NCBI RefSeq assembly: GCF_000067045.1
Contig: NC_010125.1
Span: forward strand, 1-64,000
Length of the DNA stretch: 64,000 nucleotides
Origin: Gluconacetobacter diazotrophicus PA1 5
Lineage (GTDB): Bacteria > Pseudomonadota > Alphaproteobacteria > Acetobacterales > Acetobacteraceae
Direction: 5' to 3'
Of this stretch, positions 36,392 through 45,347 are shown one piece after another (within the stretch, counting starts at the first letter, position 1; each line of letters begins with the position of its first letter). The translations under genes and the position numbers were made by a program. The notes under the pieces were generated by a model, which searched no databases, was not told the origin of the DNA, and was given only the letters and a program-made list of their open reading frames with translations.

Positions 36392-37423
36392 GTGCCGGCC
36401 ACGTTCATGGACCCCATGCCCGCCCATGGCGGTCAGGTCCGCGCGGTCATGCGGGCATTCCCCGATGCCCCGGCGCCGTTCGTCGACCTTTCGACGGGGA
36501 TCAGTCCCTATGCCTATCCGTTCGCGATGCCCGATGGCGCGGCACTGACGCGCCTGCCGGAACGGGATGATGAGGACAGGCTGCGCCGGGTGGCCGCCGA
36601 AGCCTATGGCGTGGCCGATCCCGATTGCGTTGCGGCCGGCCCGGGCACGCAGATGCTGATCGCCCTGCTGCCGTTCCTGCTGGGACCGCGCGCGGTAACG
36701 ATCCTGGGCCCCACCTATGGCGGCCATGCCGACGCGTGGCGCGGGGCCGGCGCGCGGATTCATGAGGTCACAGGGATGCAGGACCTGGAAGACGCGGCGG
36801 CGGTGCCGGGCGGCGTGTGCGTCGTGTGCAATCCGAACAATCCCGACGGCCGCGTGTGCGATGCCGCGTGGCTCGCGGCCCTGGCGGACCGGTGCGCATC
36901 GTACAGCGGGATCCTGATCGTCGACGAGGCCTTTGCGGATTTCGAATCCTGCAGCATCGCGCCCCTGTTGCCGCATCCGGGCCTGATCGTATTGCGTTCG
37001 TTCGGCAAGAGTTACGGACTTCCCGGCGTGCGGCTGGGATTCGCGCTGGCCGCGCCCGCCTTGGCCGGGCGCCTGCGCGACATCATGGGGGCATGGGCGG
37101 TCGGCACGCTGGCGCTGGCGGCGGGGTGCCAGGCGCTGGCGGATCGTCCATGGCGCGACGCCACGCGCGGGCGGGTGCGCGCGGATGCGGCGCGGCTGGC
37201 GCGCTGCCTTGCACGGGAGGATATCGAGGTGGCAGGTCAATCGATCCTGTTTGTCCTGGCGCGGGCGGCACAGGCGCCGTCCCTGTGGCGGTTCCTCTGC
37301 CAGCGCGGGCTGGTGGCGCGCGCCTTCCCCGAACGGCCGTCATGGTTGCGCCTGGGGCTGCCGCGCCGGCCGGACGAATGGACTCGCCTGGAACAGGCCC
37401 TGTCCGCATGGCGGCCGGCATGA
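36392..37423 (+). CDS. cobC: Threonine-phosphate decarboxylase-like PLP enzyme (CobC/CobD)
   Basis: A 343-aa fold-type I aminotransferase-like protein; GTG 36392 is the likely start, with ATG 36407 as an alternative. The PLP Schiff-base lysine is K206 in RSFGKSYGLPGVRLGF. VDLSTGISPYAYPF at the N-terminus and CNPNNPDGRV are typical of CobD/CobC, which make the (R)-1-aminopropan-2-ol phosphate precursor for the nucleotide loop of B12. The name is cobC in Pseudomonas nomenclature and cobD in Salmonella. A 120-bp gap separates it from cobQ. It overlaps the next gene by 4 bases (ATGA). Confidence 0.88.
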   Translation: MPATFMDPMPAHGGQVRAVMRAFPDAPAPFVDLSTGISPYAYPFAMPDGAALTRLPERDDEDRLRRVAAEAYGVADPDCVAAGPGTQMLIALLPFLLGPRAVTILGPTYGGHADAWRGAGARIHEVTGMQDLEDAAAVPGGVCVVCNPNNPDGRVCDAAWLAALADRCASYSGILIVDEAFADFESCSIAPLLPHPGLIVLRSFGKSYGLPGVRLGFALAAPALAGRLRDIMGAWAVGTLALAAGCQALADRPWRDATRGRVRADAARLARCLAREDIEVAGQSILFVLARAAQAPSLWRFLCQRGLVARAFPERPSWLRLGLPRRPDEWTRLEQALSAWRPA

Positions 37424-37959
37424 TACGCATGACCTGCCTGGCCCTGCCGCCGCCGGCGGCCCTGCGGCGCGGCATCCTGCCCCGGCCGTCGGACCCCTGC
37501 GACATGGCGCTCGCCGGATCGCTGTCATGGCCCGAACACGTGCCGATCATCACCAGCGGGGCGGACCATCCCGCCGTACAGGCCTGGAGCGGCCGGGCCG
37601 TCCAGCCGGATGACGCCCTGCGCGACTGCGATTGCGGATACTGGGCGGGAAAGGCGCTGCACGACCTGCCGGCGGACCAGGTCGTGCAGTGGCTGGGCGA
37701 TCCGGCCTTCGCGCCGCCGGGCGGCGAGAGCCGGGCGGCCATGTTCGGACGGGTGACGCGATGGATGGCGAAGGTATCGCACACCCATGATCATCTGGTG
37801 GTGGCCGTGCGCCCGGCCGTCGTGCGGGCGATGGTGCTGGTGGCGCTGGGCGGCACGCCGGCGATGGAATCCCGTCTCGATATCGTGCCGGCGACGCGCA
37901 CGATGCTGGTCGCGCGCGACCATTGGCGGGTACAGTCCGTCAACGTGCTGCCAGGGTAA
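37420..37959 (+). CDS. Histidine-phosphatase-like protein lacking the catalytic histidines
   Basis: A 179-aa protein, ATG overlapping the stop of the CobC/CobD-type gene. Segments align by order with the phosphoglycerate-mutase/alpha-ribazole phosphatase family: LRDCDCGYWAGKALHDL (usually LRExDFGxWEG) and LVVAVRPAVVRAMV (usually VVSHGGVIR). The N-terminal RHG motif is absent (LRRGILPRPSD) and the second His is replaced. It therefore looks like a pseudoenzyme, or a much diverged enzyme, kept in a cobalamin setting. The 266 bases after it, to 38225, show nothing recognisable. Confidence 0.6.
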   Translation: MIRMTCLALPPPAALRRGILPRPSDPCDMALAGSLSWPEHVPIITSGADHPAVQAWSGRAVQPDDALRDCDCGYWAGKALHDLPADQVVQWLGDPAFAPPGGESRAAMFGRVTRWMAKVSHTHDHLVVAVRPAVVRAMVLVALGGTPAMESRLDIVPATRTMLVARDHWRVQSVNVLPG

Positions 37960-38225
37960 GGCGGGGTTCGGGGCCGGCGCAGGCGGCCGATGATCCGCCG
38001 GTCGATTCCCGCATGTGGACATTCCAGAAAAATCGTGTGGAAGACACGGCGCTTTGCGTGCCGGCACCGGCACCTTGCAACGGCCCGCCATTCCGGGCCT
38101 GATCCTGAGTCCCGAATGCGAATATGTGATGCGTCCGGGAGAGACATCGGTGATTCCCGGTGCGATTCTGGGCGGCATCAGGCTATTGCCACCCTTGGCG
38201 GTGAAACGAAGGATGTACCAGCAAG

Positions 38226-39530
38226 ATGGAGACAGGCATGAACGGTGACGCCACGGCCACGATCGGGCCGGGCGGGGCATCGCGGGCGTCCGGGCTGGGC
38301 CCGGCCCGCGACCCGGCCTTCGACCGGGCGACGGCGCTGCATGTGGTCGCGGCCTCGCTGCTGGCATGGCTGCTGGATGCCTGTGACTTCTTCATCGTCC
38401 TGTTCACGCTTGACGACGTCGCGCACAGCTTCCAGGTCTCGCTGCAAAGCATCCTGCTCGCACCGACGCTGACGCTGCTGACGCGCCCGATCGGCGCCTT
38501 CCTGTGCGGGCATGCCGCGGACCGGTATGGCCGCAAGCCGGTGATGATCGCCACCATCGTCGTCTATTCCGTGATCGAGATCCTGTCCGCCTTCGCGCCG
38601 ACGGTGACCGTCTTCCTGTTCCTGCGCGCCCTGTTCGGCGTGGCGCTGGGCGGCGAGTGGGGGGTGGGCACGTCCCTGCTCATGGAAAGCATTCCGCGGT
38701 CATGGCGCGGTACCGCGTCGGGCATCCTGCAGGCCGGCTATCCTGCCGGCTATCTGCTGGCATCGCTGCTCTTCCTGCTGCTGCCTGTCGTGGGCTGGCG
38801 CGGACTGTTCATCCTCGGCGGCGGCGCGCTGGTGGCCGCGCTGTATATCTGGGTGCGGGTGCCGGAAAGCCCCGAATGGCTGCAGCGCCATCGCCAGCAG
38901 GGCACCGACGCCGTGCGCGCGCCCGGATTGTGGTCCATCGTCAGGAACAATGCGGCGCTCTGCCTGTTCGCGGTGACGCTGATGGCCGCGTTCAACTTCA
39001 TGAGCCACGGGTCCCAGGACCTGTATCCGAAAGTGTTCCTGGGGCTGGAGCGCGGGCTGCCGCACCCCACGATCACGCTGATCGTGGTGCTGTATAACAT
39101 CGCCGCCATCGCCGGCGGCCTGTTCTTCGGCGTGCTGTCGCAGAAGATCGGCCGGCAGTACAGCATCGCCCTGGCGGGTATCCTGACTCTGCCGTTCCTG
39201 CCGCTGTGGGCGCTGTCCCATTCCGCCTTCTGGCTGGCGGCCGGTGCCGTCTGCATCCAGTTCTGCGTCCAGGGCGCGTGGGGCGTGGTGCCCGCCTACC
39301 TGAGCGAGCTTTCGCCCCCGTCGGTCCGGGCCACCTTTCCGGGGCTGGCCTATCAGTGCGGCAACCTGATCGCCGCCGGCAACGCCCTGCTGCAAACCTG
39401 GATCGCGGCGTTCCTGGGAACGGGCCTGGCGCCGGCGCTGATGCTGACGGTCGGCGGCGCCGCGACCGTCGTGGTGACCCTGATCCTGCTCAACGCTACA
39501 TGGTACGCGCGATCCAGGCCGATCGGGTAG
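38226..39530 (+). CDS. MFS transporter, aromatic-acid/carboxylate symporter type
   Basis: A 434-aa inner-membrane carrier with about 12 helices; ATG 38226 or 38238 could be the start. Signatures are LLDACDFFIVLFTLDDVA in helix 1, ADRYGRKPVM in the 2-3 loop, ALGGEWGVGTSLLMESIPRS and PESPEWLQRH after helix 6. This pattern belongs to the metabolite:proton symporter group that includes carboxylate and aromatic-acid carriers. Substrate not readable. It is transcribed convergently with the FUSC-type gene. Confidence 0.82.
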   Translation: METGMNGDATATIGPGGASRASGLGPARDPAFDRATALHVVAASLLAWLLDACDFFIVLFTLDDVAHSFQVSLQSILLAPTLTLLTRPIGAFLCGHAADRYGRKPVMIATIVVYSVIEILSAFAPTVTVFLFLRALFGVALGGEWGVGTSLLMESIPRSWRGTASGILQAGYPAGYLLASLLFLLLPVVGWRGLFILGGGALVAALYIWVRVPESPEWLQRHRQQGTDAVRAPGLWSIVRNNAALCLFAVTLMAAFNFMSHGSQDLYPKVFLGLERGLPHPTITLIVVLYNIAAIAGGLFFGVLSQKIGRQYSIALAGILTLPFLPLWALSHSAFWLAAGAVCIQFCVQGAWGVVPAYLSELSPPSVRATFPGLAYQCGNLIAAGNALLQTWIAAFLGTGLAPALMLTVGGAATVVVTLILLNATWYARSRPIG

Positions 39531-39550
39531 AAGGCGACCGGCCTGCCGGT

Positions 39551-41560
39551 TCAGCCGCTGATCCGGATAAGATGCAGGCAGGATATGATCCTGCGCATCT
39601 CGGTCCTCTCGTCCTCGTCGCGTGTCTCCCGTTGCCTGTCATCCATCCAGGCCTGGACGGCCTGGAGTCCGGGATGGCCCTTTTTCCATTGGTCCAGGAA
39701 TGACCAGAGGGCTGTCCTGACATCGCCGGGCAGGTGGTCCTGCCGGGCGATGGTGCGCAGTTCGATCACGCAGGTGCCGACCGTCATGGCGCGAAGCTGG
39801 GCCTGCATGTACTGCGCGAGCATGTCGGGCGGCACGGCGGAGGCGTTGCGCAGGATACGGACCAGGCTGCTGGCAGTGGTCGCCAGCCATTGATGGCCGG
39901 ACAGGCGGGCATGCCGGCCGGCCACGCCGCGCAGGCGCCGCTCGGTCCACGCTGCGGTGCGCCGCATATGGGAATCGACCCGGAACGGCACGATGACGCG
40001 ATAGGTCAGGACCGCGAACAGGATGCTGAGCAGGAAGGCGCATGTGGTGTTGAGGAACGAGACCTCGTCATAGCGTGCCTGGTTCATCGGGCCGATCAGC
40101 ACCGGCAGGAACATGTTGAACGAAAACGCGTAGCCCGCCGTCCGGGCGTTCCGGGCCGCCAGGCCGCCGATCGTCATGGGCACCAGCAGCGCCAGCACCA
40201 GGACTTCCGGCGCGGTGATGGCCGGGATGACCAGGAACACGAACAGCATGGCGACAAGCGCGCAGTACAGGCCGCCCGTCATGAACGGCATGCCGGCCAG
40301 GATCGGGTTTTCCCGCGTGGCCAGCAGGCCATAGACCAGGGCCACGAACGAGACGAAGGCGGGACCGTGCTGCCAGGCCGTGACCTCCCAGATCAGCCAG
40401 GCGCCGATGATCGCACAACCGGCGCGGACGCCGTTTTCCACGGCCTCGACCGCATGACGGCGCGAGACGGTGCGGAACCGGAAACGATCGCCCCGCACGG
40501 GCCGGTCGCTGGCCACGATTTCCGCCATGACGTGATCCGTATCGTCCAGCAGCGCCGTGAACAGGCGCGGCAGGATCGAATCCTCTGCCGTGTCCATGGC
40601 GGCGGGCCGGTCCTGCCATGCGTGCCGCAGGGGTGGGGTGCGGGCCGCGTCCGATCCGTCCAGCCGGCTGTCCCGCAGGATGTGGCCCACCGCGCGCGCC
40701 TCGTCCCGGGCGGTGCGGTCGGCGTGCGGCCCGGCGGCCAGCAGGGACAGGCCCCGCGCGCGGGCCAGCATGACCAGCATTCCCGCCAGGGCTGCCCGGG
40801 CGTGGTCGCCGGTTCGGCTGCCGGGTTCCAGTTCGATTTCAGCGAATTCGATCTGGCTGTTGAATGCGACCAGGTCCATCAGGACCTTGCCCAGCGCATC
40901 GGGCCGGATGTCGCCCTCCAGCAGGCCGGCGGCGGCGGCGCGCGTCTCGCCGAACGTGGTGGCCAGGCGCAGATGCAGCGTCCGGCGGGCCTGCGCCAGC
41001 AGTGACGGCATGAATATGACGGCCAGCGTGGCCTCGCAGATCACGCCCAGCAGGATATAGCTGGTGCGGGCCATGCTGATTTCGAATACGTGGTCGGGCT
41101 CCAGGATGGCGCCCGTGGCGACGATGGCGGAGGTAAAGCCGGTCAGGATCAGGCCATAGGCGCGGTAATTGTCCAGCAGGGTCGCCACGGCGCAGCACAG
41201 GCCGATCCAAACGGCCAGGCTGCAGAAGAACAGGCCCGGCGCCTGCGGAAACGCGGCGACCAGCGCCATGGCGGCCACCGAGCCGACCAGGGTGCCCACG
41301 ACCCGCCAGCGGGCCTTGGACAGGCTTTCGCCCCGGGACGACTGTGCCACCACCCATACGGTCAGCGGCGCCCATTGCGGGCTGTCCAATTCCATCCACA
41401 TGGCGATCAGCAGCGACAGGATGGCCGCCAGGGCGGTGCGCAGCGCGAAGGCGAAATCTTCCTTCGACGGCGCATACAGCCATGACAGCCGTTGCGCGAT
41501 ATGCGGCGCCACAGGCATTCCTGGCTGAACGGCGGCGGCGCGGCGGGCGGCGGGTCTCAT
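39551..41560 (-). CDS. FUSC-family aromatic-acid/fusaric-acid-type efflux protein
   Basis: A 669-aa membrane protein with two halves of about 5-6 membrane helices each. The first half carries ALRTALAAILSLLIAMWMEL, SPQWAPLTVWVVAQSSRGES and KARWRVVGTLVGSVAAMALV, the pattern of FUSC/AaeB-like pumps. A soluble region of about 200 residues sits between the halves and at the C-terminus. Relatives export aromatic carboxylates with a membrane-fusion partner, not found in this window. Confidence 0.82.
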   Translation of the reverse strand: MRPAARRAAAVQPGMPVAPHIAQRLSWLYAPSKEDFAFALRTALAAILSLLIAMWMELDSPQWAPLTVWVVAQSSRGESLSKARWRVVGTLVGSVAAMALVAAFPQAPGLFFCSLAVWIGLCCAVATLLDNYRAYGLILTGFTSAIVATGAILEPDHVFEISMARTSYILLGVICEATLAVIFMPSLLAQARRTLHLRLATTFGETRAAAAGLLEGDIRPDALGKVLMDLVAFNSQIEFAEIELEPGSRTGDHARAALAGMLVMLARARGLSLLAAGPHADRTARDEARAVGHILRDSRLDGSDAARTPPLRHAWQDRPAAMDTAEDSILPRLFTALLDDTDHVMAEIVASDRPVRGDRFRFRTVSRRHAVEAVENGVRAGCAIIGAWLIWEVTAWQHGPAFVSFVALVYGLLATRENPILAGMPFMTGGLYCALVAMLFVFLVIPAITAPEVLVLALLVPMTIGGLAARNARTAGYAFSFNMFLPVLIGPMNQARYDEVSFLNTTCAFLLSILFAVLTYRVIVPFRVDSHMRRTAAWTERRLRGVAGRHARLSGHQWLATTASSLVRILRNASAVPPDMLAQYMQAQLRAMTVGTCVIELRTIARQDHLPGDVRTALWSFLDQWKKGHPGLQAVQAWMDDRQRETRDEDERTEMRRIISCLHLIRISG

Positions 41561-41678
41561 CAGGGTGGCGACGTTGGGTGCGCCCGCCCGTCAGGTCCAA
41601 TCGTTTGTTGTGATCACGTGATAAAGGCTGCTTATGATGGCGCCGGGCACACCGGCCGCAGTGGGGAAGCGAGGGGTG

Positions 41679-42653
41679 ATGGACAGGCGTACTTTCGTGG
41701 CGGCCACCGCGGCGCTGGCCGGGGGCGCGTTTCCCGGATGCGCGCGGACGCAACCCTTCCGGCCCCGCCACCGCGGGGCCGGTCATGATGACGACCGGCC
41801 GGCCCCGCCGTCGGGCCTTGCGATCTGGCCCGGGCCGCCGCCGGGTGGGGGCGGCCCGACCGGGCGGGAACATGTCTCGGCCTCCGGTGCCGTCACGCGG
41901 GTCGCCATTCCTCGGTTGACCGTGCTGCGCCCCGCCCGTCCCAACGGCGCCGCCATGCTGATCGCCGCCGGTGGCGGCTACAGGCGGATCGAGGTGCAGA
42001 AGGAAGCCATGCCGGCCGCCGGATGGCTGGCCTCGATCGGTGTGACGGCCTTCGTCCTGACCTATCGCCTGCCCCCCGAGGACTGGGCGGCCGGCAGCCT
42101 GGCCCCGTTCCAGGATGCCGGGCGCGCCATCCGGACGATGCGTGGTCAGGCCGGTCATCTCGGTATCGATCCCCGCAGGATCGGCGTACTGGGCTTTTCA
42201 TCCGGCGGTCATCTGCTGGGAATGCAGACGGCCTGTGCCGAACGGCTCGACTACGCGCCCATCGACGCCCTGGACCGGGAATCCGGCCGCCCGGATCTGA
42301 CGATGCTGGTCTACCCGATCGTGACGCTGGAGCCGCCATATCAGCACACATCCAGCCGGCGCGTGCTGATCGGCGATCATCCGACCCCAGTGGAGAGCGC
42401 GCGCTGGTCGGTACAGACCCATGTCCATTCCGGGCTGGCGCCCTTCTTTCTGGCGCAGGCGGCGGACGACCCGGTCTCGAACCCGCAGAACACGGCGATC
42501 TTGCAGGCGGCCTGCGAAAGCGCGGGCGTGCGGGTGGAGCGGCACCTGTTTCCCACCGGGGGGCACGGTTTCGGCCTGGGCGCACCCGGGACGCAGACCG
42601 TTGAATGGCCGGCGATGGCCGAAAGCTGGATGCGGCGGGAACGGTTCGTCTGA
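41679..42653 (+). CDS. Secreted alpha/beta hydrolase (acetyl-esterase-like)
   Basis: A 324-aa protein starting at ATG 41679 behind GAGGGG. The N-terminus MDRRTFVAATAALAGGAFPG is a twin-arginine-like or lipoprotein-type export signal. Catalytic elements are visible: the oxyanion region (AAGGGYRRIEVQKEA), nucleophile GFSSGGH, acid in AQAADDPVSNPQNT and His in PTGGHGFGLG. It resembles esterases of the xylan/acetyl esterase (BD-FAE) type, substrate uncertain. It is transcribed towards the LysR gene. Confidence 0.82.
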   Translation: MDRRTFVAATAALAGGAFPGCARTQPFRPRHRGAGHDDDRPAPPSGLAIWPGPPPGGGGPTGREHVSASGAVTRVAIPRLTVLRPARPNGAAMLIAAGGGYRRIEVQKEAMPAAGWLASIGVTAFVLTYRLPPEDWAAGSLAPFQDAGRAIRTMRGQAGHLGIDPRRIGVLGFSSGGHLLGMQTACAERLDYAPIDALDRESGRPDLTMLVYPIVTLEPPYQHTSSRRVLIGDHPTPVESARWSVQTHVHSGLAPFFLAQAADDPVSNPQNTAILQAACESAGVRVERHLFPTGGHGFGLGAPGTQTVEWPAMAESWMRRERFV

Positions 42654-42701
42654 TCGCGGGGGCGTGCGTCATTCCCGGACCGGGCGACAGGCGGCGTGTG
42701 T

Positions 42702-43607
42702 TCAGACGGCCGCGAAGACGTCGCCGGCCTGCAGGCGGCCGCAGACGTCCCATATGCGCGACAGGACGGGCGACATGACCGGCTGGCGCAGCTTCACGAT
42801 GCCGACCTGCGGCGCGACGCAGGGCATGATCGGGATGGTGCGCAGGCCGGCATCCCCCACCGTTTCCGGCAGGGCCGCCACCGGCAGGATGCTGCACAGC
42901 CGCCCCGCCCGCAGTTCGGAATGCAGGACGCTGATCGAATCCGTTTCCAGTATGATGCTCGGCCTGACCCCGGCCTCAAGGAAGCCGGCATCGACGATCT
43001 GTCGGCTGCGCATGGTGCGGCTGAACAGGCACAGCGGCAGGTCCGCGGCATCGGCCCAGCCGCAGGACGGTCCGGCCGGCATCCGGGCCGACGCGCTCCC
43101 CGCCAGCACATATTGCTCGGTATAAAGCGGTAGCGTATCGAACGGGCCGTCCGCCGGGATCTGGTCCAGGTACATGACCCCCAGATGCAGGTGCTGTTCG
43201 CGCAGCCGGTGCGCGATGTCGGCGGCGGTGCCGGACAGGACTTCCAGGTGCAGGCCCGGAATGGCGTCGCGGAAGATTTCCAGCAGCAGCGGAACGGTCT
43301 GCAGGGCCGGCGACATGACGCCGATCGACAGGGAACCGCCGCAGACATCCCGCGCGAAGGCGGCTTCCTGCCGCAGCCCGTCCAGCGCGGCCAGGGTCTG
43401 CTTCGCCCAGACCAGCACGCGCCGTCCTTCGTCGGTCAGCCCGTGGAAGCGGCGATTGCGGTGGATGATCGCAACGCCCAGCTCGTTTTCCAACTGCCGG
43501 ATGCCGGCGGAAAGGGCCGGCTGCGAAACGCCGCAGCTTTCGGCGGCGCGGGAAAAGTGCCGGAACTGGTCGAGGGCGATCAGATAGGTCAGTTGACGCA
43601 GGAACAT
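42702..43607 (-). CDS. LysR-family transcriptional regulator
   Basis: A 301-aa regulator: N-terminal winged helix-turn-helix (residues 1-60, LDQFRHFSRAAESCGVSQPA, LSAGIRQLENELGVAIIHRN) and a C-terminal periplasmic-binding-like effector domain (SIGVMSPALQTVPLLLEIFR). It is most like the OxyR/CynR-type layout. It lies 28 bases after the ompA-like stop on the same strand and converges with the hydrolase gene. Its target is unknown. Confidence 0.9.
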   Translation of the reverse strand: MFLRQLTYLIALDQFRHFSRAAESCGVSQPALSAGIRQLENELGVAIIHRNRRFHGLTDEGRRVLVWAKQTLAALDGLRQEAAFARDVCGGSLSIGVMSPALQTVPLLLEIFRDAIPGLHLEVLSGTAADIAHRLREQHLHLGVMYLDQIPADGPFDTLPLYTEQYVLAGSASARMPAGPSCGWADAADLPLCLFSRTMRSRQIVDAGFLEAGVRPSIILETDSISVLHSELRAGRLCSILPVAALPETVGDAGLRTIPIMPCVAPQVGIVKLRQPVMSPVLSRIWDVCGRLQAGDVFAAV

Positions 43608-43635
43608 GAAGGCGGTGCGGGCCCTCCTGCCCCGG

Positions 43636-44778
43636 TCAGTGCAGGATGATCTCGACCCGCCGGTTCTGCGGTTCGCGGGTGTTGGGGCCGGTTGCCACCA
43701 GCGGGTGGGTCTCGCCGAAGCCGTGGACGTCGATCGCCGTGCCGGGCACGCCGTCGCGGATCAACTCGGCCTGGACCGCCTGCGCGCGGCGGACCGACAG
43801 CGCCATGTTGTAGCGCGCGCCCCGTGGGCCGGGATGGGCGGCGGAATTGTCGGTATAGCCGTCGACCTCGATCCGCGTCGTCTGGGTGCGGGTCGATGCC
43901 TGCGCCGCCGTCGCCACGATGGCGCGCGCGCGATCGGTCAGCACGGCCTGGTCCCAGTCGAAGAACACCAGATAGGTGCGGCTCTGCGTCGGGGCGGGGG
44001 CGGCCGGCTCGGGGGCCGGCGGGGGCGGGGGCGGGGCCGGATTGAATTCGTAGCGCAGGCCCAGCATCAGCGAATGGTTGAAGTCCGTCATCGTGTCGCG
44101 GTTGCCGGCCGCGGGGCCGTAGGCACGGGTGGTGTCGTACCCGCCGACCGTGCCGATCGACCGCGCGCCATGCGATTGCGGGCCCAGCATGGTCCAGAAC
44201 CGGTATTCCGCCGTCGCCGACAGCCCGACGACCCACGGCACCGGGAAAGCCAGGCCGAAAATGCCCTGATAGGCGAAGTTGCCGAAGGTACCGCCGATCT
44301 GCTGGCTGAAATTGGGCGCGGTCACGCTGGCGTTCATCGCCTGCCAGGCATAGCCGACACCGGCGCCGAAATAGGGGAACAGCCAGCTCTTGCCGATATC
44401 CAGGTCGAACAGCGCATTGGCCATGACGCCATAGGTCTGCTGCCGCCCGCCGACATGGCTGGACGGAACGCCGGCCGACCCGAAATTCTTCAGCCCGTTA
44501 TTGCGGTAGTCGCCCTCGACCTCCACGCGGAAGCCGTTGCCCAGCCCCCAGCCGATGCTGCCGATGCCGGTCGCGCCGGTATGGTAGCTGTCGCGTCCGT
44601 CGGGGAAATTGGGCGAGGACCGGACGCGCTGGTCCTGGTTGAAGCTGGCCCCACCCTCGCCGGCGACATACAGGCCCTGCACCGGCTGGGCATGGGCCGG
44701 GGCAACGGACAGGACAGAGCCGAAGGCGAGCGTCGCCGCCAGGAAAGACCCCGCAAGCAATCCGTGCCGCACTGTCAT
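43636..44778 (-). CDS. OmpA-family outer-membrane protein
   Basis: A 380-aa protein from ATG 44778 with a signal peptide (LLAGSFLAATLAFGSVLSVA, cleaved after AHA). It has an N-terminal eight-stranded beta-barrel part (GLYVAGEGGASFNQD, GNGFRVEVEGDYRNNG, FPYFGAGVGYAWQ), a Pro/Ala linker (NPAPPPPPPAPEPAAPAPT) and a C-terminal OmpA/MotB peptidoglycan-binding domain (VDGYTDNSAAHPGPRGARYN, LSVRRAQAVQAELI, NRRVEIILH). It anchors the outer membrane to the cell wall. The upstream 200 bases hold its promoter; no other gene is seen there. Confidence 0.92.
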   Translation of the reverse strand: MTVRHGLLAGSFLAATLAFGSVLSVAPAHAQPVQGLYVAGEGGASFNQDQRVRSSPNFPDGRDSYHTGATGIGSIGWGLGNGFRVEVEGDYRNNGLKNFGSAGVPSSHVGGRQQTYGVMANALFDLDIGKSWLFPYFGAGVGYAWQAMNASVTAPNFSQQIGGTFGNFAYQGIFGLAFPVPWVVGLSATAEYRFWTMLGPQSHGARSIGTVGGYDTTRAYGPAAGNRDTMTDFNHSLMLGLRYEFNPAPPPPPPAPEPAAPAPTQSRTYLVFFDWDQAVLTDRARAIVATAAQASTRTQTTRIEVDGYTDNSAAHPGPRGARYNMALSVRRAQAVQAELIRDGVPGTAIDVHGFGETHPLVATGPNTREPQNRRVEIILH

Positions 44779-44990
44779 ATGTCTCTTCTCCCTTCGCCGG
44801 ACATTATCGGTACGCTGTCCGGTCGAGTGAACGCGTCCTTCGGCAGGCCTTTCAGTCATTGCCTTCTTTTGCCGAAAGATGGGCTTATGGCAATCCATAG
44901 GTGCCATGCATACCACCGAATGCGGCATGCCTGTGACAGGGCCGGTCCGGCTGTGTGGCATTTGACACACAATTCGGGGGGTGGCGGCGG

Positions 44991-45329
44991 TCAGATCAGC
45001 ACGGCCTCGAAAGGCGGCATCAGGTCCGGCGCGTCGAATTCCAGCACCCACAGATCGGGGTCGCGGTTCACCTGCCGGGCGACGTAGGCGTCGGCGGCCT
45101 GCTGGTCGACCGGATCGGCCCCCGTGCCGCGGATCCAGGCCGGACGCCCGTCCGGCGCGCGGGTCTGGCCCAGCACCGACAGGCGGCCGTCGCGGCCCAG
45201 CAGCATCGCCAGCACGCCCCCGGCATCGGCATCGCCGCGCCGCAGGACCATGGCGGGATGGCCGTCCTGGTTCGCCTGCCGGATCACGGCGGCGGCCCAC
45301 AGCCCCGTGCGCAGCCGGGCCTCGGTCAT
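44991..45329 (-). CDS. DUF1491-family protein
   Basis: A 112-aa protein with the DUF1491 pattern: an N-terminal helix LRTGLWAAAVIRQANQDGHP, AMVLRRGDADAGGVLAMLLG and the C-terminal RDPDLWVLEFDAPD. This small family is common in alphaproteobacteria and has no known function. It is the last gene of the long minus-strand run, 18 bases after the S41 protease gene. Confidence 0.82.
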   Translation of the reverse strand: MTEARLRTGLWAAAVIRQANQDGHPAMVLRRGDADAGGVLAMLLGRDGRLSVLGQTRAPDGRPAWIRGTGADPVDQQAADAYVARQVNRDPDLWVLEFDAPDLMPPFEAVLI

Positions 45330-45347
45330 GCTCCGGCGTCCGGCGGG

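Noticed and set aside
44940-44985. A TGTGT...ACACA inverted repeat upstream of the ompA-like gene as an operator
   Set aside because: Short and imperfect; such repeats are common by chance and nothing else supports it.
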